From: Geminicoccaceae bacterium
GTDB lineage: Bacteria > Pseudomonadota > Alphaproteobacteria > Geminicoccales > Geminicoccaceae
NCBI GenBank assembly: GCA_020638495.1
Contig: JACKIN010000004.1
Location: forward strand, 62,001 to 126,000
Direction: 5' to 3'
DNA length: 64,000 nt
The notes under the pieces were generated by a model. It saw only the letters and a list, made by a program, of their open reading frames with translations. It searched no databases and was not told where the DNA came from. Below, piece by piece: positions 50,226 through 57,974 of the stretch (positions are counted from its first letter, which is position 1; each line of letters opens with the position of its first letter). The position numbers and the translations under genes are program-made.

Positions 50226-52105
50226 CGCCAGCACTCCACCAGCACGGTCATGGCCTTCGCGGCGGCGCCGACATCGGCGGCGCTCATGGCCCCTTCGGCG
50301 GGTGCCGACGCATAGGCGACGTCGTTGGCGTCGAGGAAGCTCCGGGCGATCGCCGCCTTCACGGCGAAGTTGACGTTCTGCGGGATGTCGCCGGTGGCAT
50401 CGGCGACCTTCATCGCGTCGAGCTTGGCGACGACGACGCCGACCACCCGGCCGCTCATGTCGACCAGCGGGCCACCGCTGTTGCCCGGCTGCACGGGCGC
50501 GGTGAGCTGCAGGTAGCGGGCGTCGTTGCGAAGGCCGGCGAGGGCGCTCACGGCACCGGTGGTGACGGAAGCCTCGTCGGCGAGCAGGCCGCGGAGCGGA
50601 TGGCCGACGACGACGACGCCGTCGCCCGCCCGGATGCCCCGCCCGTCGCGAAAGACAGCGCTCGCGGCGAAGCTCACGGGGGCCTGGAGAAGGGCGAGGT
50701 CGTTGGTCGGGTCGAGGGCGAGCAGCCCGGCCGCCACCGTCAGGCCGCCCTCGGGCGGGCGGAGCCGCAGCTCGCCGCAACCGGTGACAACATGCTCGTT
50801 GGTCAGCACCAGCCCGTCCAGGGTCACGGCGAAGCCCGAGCCAGTGGCGGCGAGCTCGCGCTCCGGTGCGATTGCCGCCGGCGCAGACTGGACGGCGTGG
50901 GCAAAACGTAGTGCCGCGACCAGTACCTCCGTCACGTTGCCGTCGACGCTCAGCCCGGCAACCTCCTGAAAGCCACGTATGGCCGCCCGCGTCTTCTGGC
51001 CCATGATGCCGTCGACGGGTCCCGTGTCGTAGCCGAGCGACCCGAGCAGGCTCTGCACCTCACGCACTTGGCTGGCTGCCGAAGGGGCATGCTGACCAAC
51101 CGGCTCTATCGCGCCGCTCGTCGCATCTTCGGCTTTCGGCCGCCAAGCCCGCGCCCTCGCCTGCGCGCGGGCGATCTGCTCCCGGCTCAGCCGTGCCTGG
51201 ACCCTGTCGCGATTCCGCACTGCCTGGTCGCGGTCTCCACCAGACGGGTATCCCGCCGCCGCGAGGTTGTACCAGAAGTGCGCTTCCATCCAATCCGCCG
51301 GCACGCCGAGACCATCTTCGTACATGACGCCGAGGTTGTTTTGCGCACTGGCGCTACCCTGCTGAGCGGCTCGTCGGTACCATCTGACGGCTTCAGCTGC
51401 ATTCTTAGGAACACCCTCGCCACGACGGTACATGGTGCCTAGGTTGGACTGAGCCGTGGCGTTACCCTTGTCGGCGGCGCGTCGATACCACCTGACGGCC
51501 TCGGCATCGTTTTCGGGTACGCCCTCGCCAAAATCGTACATGAAACCGAGGTTGAGCTGAGCGCTGGCGTAGTCCTGCTCGGCGGCGTGTCGGTACCACC
51601 TGACGGCCTCGGCGTCATTCCTTGGCACGCCCTCTCCGCGTCTGTACATGTTGCCGAGGTTGAACTGAGCCTGGGCGTTGTCCTGCTCGGCGGCGCGTCG
51701 GTACCACTTGACGGCCTCGGCATCGTTTTCGGGCACGCCTTCGCCACGAGCGTACATTAGGCCGAGGTTGAATTGAGCAGTGGCATCGCCCTGCTCGGCT
51801 GCGCGTCGGTACCACCTGGCGGCTTCGGTGTAGTCTTGAGGAACGCCGTTGCCGAAATCGTACAAAAGGCCGATGTTATACTGTGCGGCTCGGTCGCCGG
51901 TTTGGGCCAACGGCAGCCACTCCCGAAACGCTGTCGAGTAGTCGCCACTTTCATAGGCCGCGTAACCCTCCGCGAAGCCCGCTTCCGCCGGTGCCGTGCG
52001 GGCGAGACCGAGGCAGGCCACGAGCGAGGCGGCGAGGATGCAGATGCCCATCCGGTGCGCCCTGTGGGGCCGGAACAAAGGACTCGGAGTGGCTGTCTCG
52101 CGCAT
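50222..52105 (-). CDS. Secreted Sel1-repeat, peptidoglycan-binding and trypsin-like protease protein
   Basis: A 627-residue exported multidomain protein. After a signal segment (MGICILAASLVACLGLARTA) come six 36-residue Sel1-like repeats (about 71-286; for example QFNLGLMYARGEGVPENDAE), a peptidoglycan-binding domain (about 345-395; LLGSLGYDTGPVDGIMGQKT) and a trypsin/HtrA-like peptidase domain with an intact triad H438 (TNEHVVTG), D469 (PTNDLALL) and S543 (QPGNSGGP). No PDZ domain. It probably acts in the periplasm at the cell wall with the Sel1 region binding a partner. ATG 52105 has GGAG 7 bases upstream. Divergent from the repeat-protein gene. Confidence 0.87.
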
Positions 52106-52358
52106 GGGCTGGCTCCGGCGACATCGGCGGCCCGCACCATGTCATGAATGCCCGCCTTGCCGACGCGCGCCAGCCTGCGGCCGATACATCGGTATTGCCC
52201 GGGGCTTAACCATCGGCGACGGCACGCTTCGCTTTCGGACGCCGTTCGATCGGGCACCGCCGCCAAGAGCGCCAATAGGCCGGCAGGGGTGGACGGAGCA
52301 ATGGGTCGGCCCTAACTTGAAATTCAATGAAAGAAATTGCCTTCGCGGGAGAGCGTCC

Positions 52359-52988
52359 ATGATGTCGAAGATGCTGGTCGTCTCAGCCTGCCTGACCGCT
52401 CTGGCCGCTACCGCTACCGCCACCGCCGAGCCGCTCAGGCTCGACGCGCGTGCGCTCGACCGGGTGACGGCGGGTGTCGCGATCTTCGGCGACATCATCA
52501 ACATGGGCGAGAACGGCAATTACGGCATCATGAACACCGGCACCAACAATGTCGGCGTGTTGAACAGCGGCGACGGCAATACCGGCGTGCTCAACGGCCA
52601 CGGCAACACCGGTGACGGCGCCGGCACGGGCAATGTCGGGATCATGAGCGGCAACGGCAATGCCGGCGAGAACAGCGGCCGGGACAATGTCGGCATCCTC
52701 GTGGGCAACGACAATTCCGGCGACTTCAGCGGCCGCGAGAGCATCGGCGTGCTGGTCGCCAACGGCAATGCCGGCGACGCCAGCGGCCGGGAGAATGTCG
52801 GCATCGTGGTCGGCAACGGCAACGCCGGCAACGGCAGCGGCCGGGAGAACATCGGTGTCCTCGTCGGCAACGGCAACGAGGGTGGCGGCAGCGGCCGGGA
52901 GAATCTCGGCATCCTGCTCGGCAATGGCAACCTGGCGGGCGGCGCCGGCCGCGAGCTGATCGGCATCCTGCTCGGCAACTACGACTGA
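52359..52988 (+). CDS. Secreted Gly/Asn-rich 18-residue repeat protein
   Basis: A 209-residue protein with a Sec signal (MMSKMLVVSACLTALAATAT, then ATAEP), a short LDARALDRVTAG motif (28-39) reminiscent of double-glycine leader ends, an imperfect NxGxxNxG stretch (54-90, NYGIMNTGTNNVGVLNSGDG) and six and a half 18-residue repeats (92-209, such as NVGIVVGNGNAGNGSGRE). The sequence suggests a repetitive beta structure (beta-helix or beta-roll). GGGAGAG precedes two adjacent ATGs (52359 and 52362). Function unknown; likely surface-exposed or periplasmic. Confidence 0.75.
   Translation: MMSKMLVVSACLTALAATATATAEPLRLDARALDRVTAGVAIFGDIINMGENGNYGIMNTGTNNVGVLNSGDGNTGVLNGHGNTGDGAGTGNVGIMSGNGNAGENSGRDNVGILVGNDNSGDFSGRESIGVLVANGNAGDASGRENVGIVVGNGNAGNGSGRENIGVLVGNGNEGGGSGRENLGILLGNGNLAGGAGRELIGILLGNYD
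52632..52985 (+). repeat. Six and a half 54-base coding repeats
   Basis: Tandem imperfect 54-base units encoding the 18-residue repeats of the Gly/Asn-rich protein (boundaries about 52632, 52686, 52740, 52794, 52848, 52902, 52956). Each unit has the core GGCAACGGCAA and ends in a GGCCGGGAG-like triplet run for SGRE or GRE. The register is kept without indels. Confidence 0.8.
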
Positions 52989-53050
52989 CGCCGAAGGGCG
53001 ACGCGGCACCGGTGACCGCCTGCGCCGTGTGACGCGGGCGACCAGCCGGT

Positions 53051-53068
53051 GCCGCCGGCTCAGGCGGC
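53051..53068 (-). terminator. Hairpin over the stop of the glycosyltransferase-like gene
   Basis: A 6-bp stem GCCGCC / GGCGGC with a 6-base loop spanning the stop codon of the leftward gene. No T-run; weak evidence. Confidence 0.3.
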
Positions 53069-53998
53069 GCGCGGCAGCGCCGACAGGGGCAGCGACGACA
53101 GGGGCGGGGCCGCCGCGATCACGTCGAGCGCGTCCTTGCGGACATGGTTCTGGCGCATCTCCTCGCGCACCAGCTCCTCGGTGACGAGGCCGTTGGCCAG
53201 GCACTCCTTCAGGAGGCCGAAGAAGAGCTTCTCCTGGTTCCTGTCGGGATGCGGCTTGTAGGTGCCGAGCAGCCCGTAGTCACCGAACAGCTTGCGCCGC
53301 AGACGGAGCGCCCAGGCGATCGGCGGGAACGGGCGGAACCGCTCGGCCGGGATGAAGTCGACCGGCAGGCCGCTCTTCCAGGGCTGGGTCTTGCGATGGG
53401 TGTTGTGGATCATCCTCGTCCTGGTATCGAGGTGGTCGAGGTCGTTCCACTCGCGCTCCAGCTCGCCGATCGTGGCGCTGTCCTCGTAGCCGAGCGTGAT
53501 CCAGCGGCGATAGTCGCGCTGCATCTCGAACATCGCCTCGAACTGCTCCTCGACCCGCCAGTGCCGCAGCTTGGCGTTGTCGAGCAGCATCACGCTGCTG
53601 TTGTAGCGGCCGCCATCGGTGAGCGTGCGCGGGCCCGGGCGTGTTCGGGCGATGATCGCCTTGCCACCCATGTCGCGGGCGAGGAGCTCGCCGACATCGC
53701 CGACGGCGAAGACGTCCGGATCGACCACGACCGAGCGGCCCTCGTAGCCCATGCGCTCAGGCGGCATGAAGCGCAGGGTGGTGAACGACTGCAGGTCGTC
53801 GTAGCGCCAGTGGCGCTTGACGCCGTCACGCAGATACGCCTCGCCCTCGTGCTCGCGCAGGAACGGGAAATCCTTGGTGTGGATGATCTGCACGTCGAAC
53901 GCGTCGGGATCCTTGGCGAAGCGCCGGAACGAGTAGGCCGAGACCAGCGCCCCGACATATTGCTTGTGGTTGGTGTGGATGAATACACAGGGGCGCAT
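53060..53998 (-). CDS. Glycosyltransferase-like protein (GT-A fold suspected)
   Basis: A 312-residue soluble protein. It begins VFIHTNHKQYVGALVSAYSF and carries VVVDPDVFAVGD with a DxD-like D93-P-D95, as in GT-A/GT8-type transferases that add a sugar from a nucleotide donor; the DGGRYNSSVMLLDNAKLRHW and YKPHPDRNQEKLFFG stretches fit such enzymes. Family assignment is moderate. The C-terminus is basic then Ala/Ser/Leu-rich. ATG 53998 has AAGGAG 9 bases upstream; the open frame continues to 54220 through an AT-rich non-coding region. Confidence 0.65.
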   Translation of the reverse strand: MRPCVFIHTNHKQYVGALVSAYSFRRFAKDPDAFDVQIIHTKDFPFLREHEGEAYLRDGVKRHWRYDDLQSFTTLRFMPPERMGYEGRSVVVDPDVFAVGDVGELLARDMGGKAIIARTRPGPRTLTDGGRYNSSVMLLDNAKLRHWRVEEQFEAMFEMQRDYRRWITLGYEDSATIGELEREWNDLDHLDTRTRMIHNTHRKTQPWKSGLPVDFIPAERFRPFPPIAWALRLRRKLFGDYGLLGTYKPHPDRNQEKLFFGLLKECLANGLVTEELVREEMRQNHVRKDALDVIAAAPPLSSLPLSALPRAA

Positions 53999-54131
53999 GG
54001 GCAGTGTCTCCTTGCGTGATGTTGTCCGGCCCGCGGCCCATCGAGCGGCCTTGTGCCGGCGGCCTTTGCCTGACGATCCCGGCCATTGACGTCCAGAGCA
54101 GACAATCATAAGACAGGTCAAGTACAAAACT

Positions 54132-54148
54132 TCGGAGTACTTCCGAAA
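54132..54148. promoter_or_regulatory. Inverted repeat in an AT-rich promoter region
   Basis: TTCGGA-GTACT-TCCGAA, a perfect 6-base inverted repeat, in the 240-base gap upstream of the glycosyltransferase-like gene. The surrounding 54090-54190 is AT-rich compared with neighbours and probably carries that gene's promoter; the repeat may be an operator. Confidence 0.45.
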
Positions 54149-54238
54149 GCAAGTTGTTTGGAAATGGTATAAATAAAAACTGAGCGACGGTCGGTCGGGT
54201 CTTCGGCTGTCGGTCGCCATGCCGCGACCGGGCCCCGC

Positions 54239-54946
54239 TCATGGCTCCTGATTGTCCAGGCGCCCGTCGCGCAGGTGAAAGATGTGGTCGAAGCGGTCGA
54301 AGATCTTCTCGTCGTGGGTCACCGCCAGGATCGCCGCCTGCTGCTCGGTGGCGAGCTTGCGCAGGAGGTCCATGACGATCCTGGCCCGCTCGGAATCGAG
54401 CGCCGCGGTCGGCTCGTCGGCGAGGATGATGCGCGGCCGGTTGGCGAGGGCGCGGGCGATGGCGACGCGCTGCGCCTCGCCGCCGGAGAGCTTGGCGGGC
54501 ATGGCGTCCCGGCGGTGGCCGACCTCGAGATAGTCCAGAAGCTCGACGGCCCGCCGCCGCGCCGCGGCGGTGCCCAGCCCGGCGAGGCTGAGCACCACCG
54601 CCACGTTGTCGGTGCTGCTGAGGAAAGGCAGCAGATTGTGGAACTGGAAGATGAAGCCGATCTTCTCCAGCCGCAGCTTGCGCAGATCGCCCCTGAGCCA
54701 GCGTCCGTCATAGACGGCCTCGCCGTCCAGCTCGAGGCGGCCGCTGCTCGGCTCGGTGATGCAGCCGATCACGTTGAGCAGCGTGGTCTTGCCCGAGCCG
54801 CTCGGGCCGAGCAGCGCCACCACCTGGCCCGGTTGGACCTCGAGGCTGACGTCCCGGAGCGCGTCGACGCGCGTCTCGCCGGCGCCGAAATGCTTGGAGA
54901 CATGCGCCACCCGGACGAGCGGGCGGTTGCCGGCGGCTGCCTGCAT
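54239..54946 (-). CDS. ABC exporter ATPase (DevA/LolD/MacB family)
   Basis: A 235-residue ATPase: Walker A GPSGSGKTT, Q-loop IGFIFQFHNLLPFLSSTDNV, signature LSGGEAQRVAIARAL, Walker B IILADEPTAALDSERA and H-loop VTHDEKIF. The QFHNLLP form of the Q-loop is typical of MacB/LolD/DevA exporters. Last gene of an operon TetR-adaptor-permease-ATPase that runs leftwards, 2 bases after the permease gene. Confidence 0.9.
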   Translation of the reverse strand: MQAAAGNRPLVRVAHVSKHFGAGETRVDALRDVSLEVQPGQVVALLGPSGSGKTTLLNVIGCITEPSSGRLELDGEAVYDGRWLRGDLRKLRLEKIGFIFQFHNLLPFLSSTDNVAVVLSLAGLGTAAARRRAVELLDYLEVGHRRDAMPAKLSGGEAQRVAIARALANRPRIILADEPTAALDSERARIVMDLLRKLATEQQAAILAVTHDEKIFDRFDHIFHLRDGRLDNQEP

Positions 54947-54948
54947 CG

Positions 54949-56082
54949 TCAGCCGCCCAGGGCATTCGCGGGATCGACCCGGAGCGCCAGCCGCACGCCG
55001 AGGGCGCTCGAGAGCACGCAGAGGACGAGCACGGCGGCCCCGAGCGCCAGGCCGTCCTCCGGCTGCAGCACGACGCGACGCGGGAAATAGTCCTTGACCG
55101 TCGTGATCAGCAGGGCGCCGAAGCCGAAGCCGATGGCGCCCATGGCCAGCGCCTGCTGCAGGATCAGGCCGATGATCGTGCGGTCCGCAGCGCCGATGAG
55201 CTTGAGCGTGGCGATCTCGCGGATCTTGTCCATGGTCATGGTGTAGAGGATGAGCGCGATGATCACGGCGGAGACGATCAAGAGGAGGGTGGTGAAGAGC
55301 CCGATCTGCTTGCGCGCCCGCTCGACCACCGAGCGGGTGAGGATCGTCTCCTGCCCGTCCTGGGTCATCGCCGACAGATGCTTCCAGCGTCTGGTGGCAT
55401 TCGCCGCGTTCTCGGGCGACGCATTCGGCGAGAGCCGGGCGACGACGGCGTTGATCGTGTCCGTGCCACCCTGGCCGCCGCCCCGGGCGAGCTCCCGCCG
55501 CGCCGCGGGCGGGGCCAGCTCGAACTGCAGCTTCTGGGAATCCAGGAGCGTCAGGTAGACGACGGGATCGCCGCCGGACGAGACCTGTCCGTCGGTCAGG
55601 CCGACCACGGTGAAGGTGTTGCGGCCGAGGGGCAGGCGGTCGCCGAGGGCGAGGCCCGATCGCCGGTCGGCCACCATCTCGTAGTGGCTGCGGCCGATGG
55701 GGCGGCCGGCGGTGATCCGGTCGGGGCCACCCGGCCGGCCCGGCTCGTAGCCGACGACGTAGAGCCGGAGCTTGGTGCCCATGAGCAGCGTCTCGACGGA
55801 CTGGTAGGTCACGCTGCCCGCCTCGGTTACCCCGGTGAGGCGGGCGATGGCTTCCCGCGTGTCGCCAGGAATGCGCGAGGCCTCGGCGAACGGCCCGCGC
55901 GTGCCGGATTCCACCACCCAGACGTCGACGGCTGGCGTGCGGACCAGCGTCAGCGCATCCTCGACCAGGCCCCGGTAGATGCCGATCATCGAAAGGACGA
56001 CGCCGAGCAGCAGGCTGAGCCCGAAGCAGGTCAGGAGGAAGCGACCGAGATTGTGGCGGACGTCGCGGTAGGCGAGGTTCAT
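54949..56082 (-). CDS. ABC exporter permease (DevC/FtsX-like)
   Basis: A 377-residue permease with four membrane segments arranged as one N-terminal (RFLLTCFGLSLLLGVVLSMI), a large periplasmic domain and three at the C-terminus, the MacB/DevC topology with an FtsX domain (DKIREIATLKLIGAADRTII). Its start overlaps the adaptor stop (ATGA at 56079-56082). Works with the adaptor and ATPase to move a hydrophobic or cell-envelope substrate outwards. Confidence 0.88.
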   Translation of the reverse strand: MNLAYRDVRHNLGRFLLTCFGLSLLLGVVLSMIGIYRGLVEDALTLVRTPAVDVWVVESGTRGPFAEASRIPGDTREAIARLTGVTEAGSVTYQSVETLLMGTKLRLYVVGYEPGRPGGPDRITAGRPIGRSHYEMVADRRSGLALGDRLPLGRNTFTVVGLTDGQVSSGGDPVVYLTLLDSQKLQFELAPPAARRELARGGGQGGTDTINAVVARLSPNASPENAANATRRWKHLSAMTQDGQETILTRSVVERARKQIGLFTTLLLIVSAVIIALILYTMTMDKIREIATLKLIGAADRTIIGLILQQALAMGAIGFGFGALLITTVKDYFPRRVVLQPEDGLALGAAVLVLCVLSSALGVRLALRVDPANALGG

Positions 56083-57242
56083 GGTGCCCCGGCCTCCGTC
56101 ACCCTGGCCCGGCGGCCTTCGCGCAGGCCCGGGCGCAAGGTGCTGACGACCTCGGCGCCGGCGGGCAGGCCGTCGCTGACGGCGAGGCGGGAATCCAGCG
56201 TCCGCTCGCCGAAGGTGACCGCGCGCCGGTGCAGCACGCCGTCCTCGACGGTCCAGACCGTGCCGCGCGTGCCGTCGAAGTGCTCGACCGCGATCTCGGG
56301 CACGAGGAGCGCCGACTCGAGCACGGTCGTGGTGATGAAGACCTCGGCCTGCTCGCCGAGATGGAAGCTCTCGGGGCACTGGTCGCAGGCGACATAGACC
56401 CGGCGCTCCTCGCTCACCCGATCGCTCTCGATGTCGATCCGCGTGACATGGCCCTGCAGCATCTCATGGGGCCGGGAGCGGAGATGCACGAGGGCCGGCT
56501 GGCCGACGCGGAGACCGCCGGCCCGCGCCTCGTCGACATAGGCCAGCGTCCAGACGGTCTCCGGGGCGACCAGGGTGAAGAGCGGCTCGCCGGGGTCGAG
56601 GACGTAGCCGAGCTCGCGATGGCGCGCCACGACGATCGCGTCATAGGGCGCTTTCAGGACGTGATGCTCGAGCAGCACCTGCTCCATCTGAAGCTGCGCC
56701 CGGGCGTCATCGAGCGCCGCCTCGGCCACATCGACGTCGCTCGACGCCACGGCCAGCTCGGCCCTGGCGACCGCTTCCTCCATCTCCGCTTCCTCGGCGG
56801 TCTCGATCGAGATCGCCTGGCGGGCGACGAGCTCCCGGCGACGCCGGTTGGTCTGCGCCCGCTGGGCCAGCACCGCCTCGGCCCGGCCGACCGCGGCGTC
56901 CATCCTTTGCACCGCCGCCTCGGCATTGACCACACCCGCCCGGGCCCTGGCGACCCGGGCCTCCTGCTCGGCGCCATGCAGCCGTGCCAGGATGTCGCCC
57001 TGCCGCACCCGGTCGCCGTGATCGGCATTCAGCTCGACGAGGGCGGCGCCGACCTCGAAGCCGATCTCCGAGAGAATGCGCGCCTCGACCGTGCCGAGCC
57101 CGAAGACCTCGATCGGCACCTGGCTCGCGGGTCGAGCGACCTCCACCGGCAACGGGCGCATGAAGACGAAGAGGAAGATCGCCAATGCGGTGGCGCCGAG
57201 AGCCAGGAGGGCCAGAAGCAGGCGGACGAGGCGGCTGCTCAA
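56079..57242 (-). CDS. Periplasmic adaptor (HlyD/DevB-like membrane fusion protein)
   Basis: A 387-residue membrane fusion protein with an N-terminal anchor (RLLLALLALGATALAIFLFV), a lipoyl half-motif (LVELNADHGDRVRQGDILAR), a long alpha-helical hairpin (ARAGVVNAEAAVQRMDAAVG onward), the second lipoyl half (LKAPYDAIVVARHRELGYVL, DPGEPLFTLV) and beta-barrel domains. The TTG start overlaps the TetR stop (TTGA at 57239-57242). No outer-membrane channel gene is in the operon. Confidence 0.87.
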   Translation of the reverse strand: MSSRLVRLLLALLALGATALAIFLFVFMRPLPVEVARPASQVPIEVFGLGTVEARILSEIGFEVGAALVELNADHGDRVRQGDILARLHGAEQEARVARARAGVVNAEAAVQRMDAAVGRAEAVLAQRAQTNRRRRELVARQAISIETAEEAEMEEAVARAELAVASSDVDVAEAALDDARAQLQMEQVLLEHHVLKAPYDAIVVARHRELGYVLDPGEPLFTLVAPETVWTLAYVDEARAGGLRVGQPALVHLRSRPHEMLQGHVTRIDIESDRVSEERRVYVACDQCPESFHLGEQAEVFITTTVLESALLVPEIAVEHFDGTRGTVWTVEDGVLHRRAVTFGERTLDSRLAVSDGLPAGAEVVSTLRPGLREGRRARVTEAGAP

Positions 57243-57853
57243 GACGATCTCCTCGTCGCTTCGCTGGTGAAGCCGCGAAGCTGCAGCTCCAGCAGCCGCC
57301 TGCCTTCCTCGCCCAGGTCGAATCCCCGGTCGCTGAGCGACCATCTGACCGCCAGACCCGGCGGCAGGCCGATGACGAGGGCGGCCAGATCGTCGGGGTC
57401 GAGCTCGGGGCAGAGCTCGCCGTCGTCGCGTGCCTGGGCCAGGAGCCCGGCGATCAGCCGGTGGAAGCGGCTCATCAGCTCGAGGAAGGCTCGGCGCAGG
57501 CCCTGGTTCTCCACGTGCAGCTCGCGCGAGAAGAGGATGGCCGGGATGGCCGGCGTGGCCTGGATCAGCCCCAGTTGCGTCGCGACGAGGGCGCGGACCC
57601 GGTCGGTCGCCCGGCCTTCGTCGGCCGGAACGGCAGCCCAGCGTTCTTCCATCAGCTCGCCGATGCGTGCCCCGACCGCTTCCCACAGATCCTGCTTGGT
57701 GGGAAAATGGCGAAAAATGGCGGGCTGCGTCAGACCCACCGCACCGGCTATGGCCTCCGTCGTCAGACGGTCGGGGCCGAGCTCGTCGGCGAGGCGAAGG
57801 GCCGCCTCGACGATCTCGGCCTTGCGGGTGGCGGCGGGCTTGCGGATCAGCAT
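57239..57853 (-). CDS. TetR-family transcriptional regulator
   Basis: A 204-residue TetR-type repressor: HTH at about 29-50 (RLTTEAIAGAVGLTQPAIFR, HFPTKQDLWEAV), then an all-helical ligand domain (COG1309). It is the first gene of the exporter operon and a near-perfect 22-base inverted repeat lies 15 bases before its start, so it most likely represses its own operon until an exported compound binds. Confidence 0.88.
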   Translation of the reverse strand: MLIRKPAATRKAEIVEAALRLADELGPDRLTTEAIAGAVGLTQPAIFRHFPTKQDLWEAVGARIGELMEERWAAVPADEGRATDRVRALVATQLGLIQATPAIPAILFSRELHVENQGLRRAFLELMSRFHRLIAGLLAQARDDGELCPELDPDDLAALVIGLPPGLAVRWSLSDRGFDLGEEGRRLLELQLRGFTSEATRRSS

Positions 57854-57867
57854 GGGCGTTCAGTTGC

Positions 57868-57889
57868 TAAGTGAGTGATTACTAACTTA
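57868..57889. promoter_or_regulatory. Probable TetR operator
   Basis: A 22-base inverted repeat with half-sites TAAGTGAGTGA and TTACTAACTTA (9 of 11 pairs match), located between the TetR gene and the divergent sensor kinase. Well placed to control the exporter operon and possibly the kinase. Confidence 0.65.
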
Positions 57890-57974
57890 ATGGTGCCATG
57901 GCATGTGTCAAGCAGGGCGGGACGGCCCCCTTCTGCATTCGCCCCTGCTGACCGGCTGCCCTTTGCTGTAGAGA

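Noticed and set aside
52632..52985. CRISPR-like array
   Set aside because: The 54-base units are in-frame coding repeats without unique spacers, inside a gene with a signal peptide.
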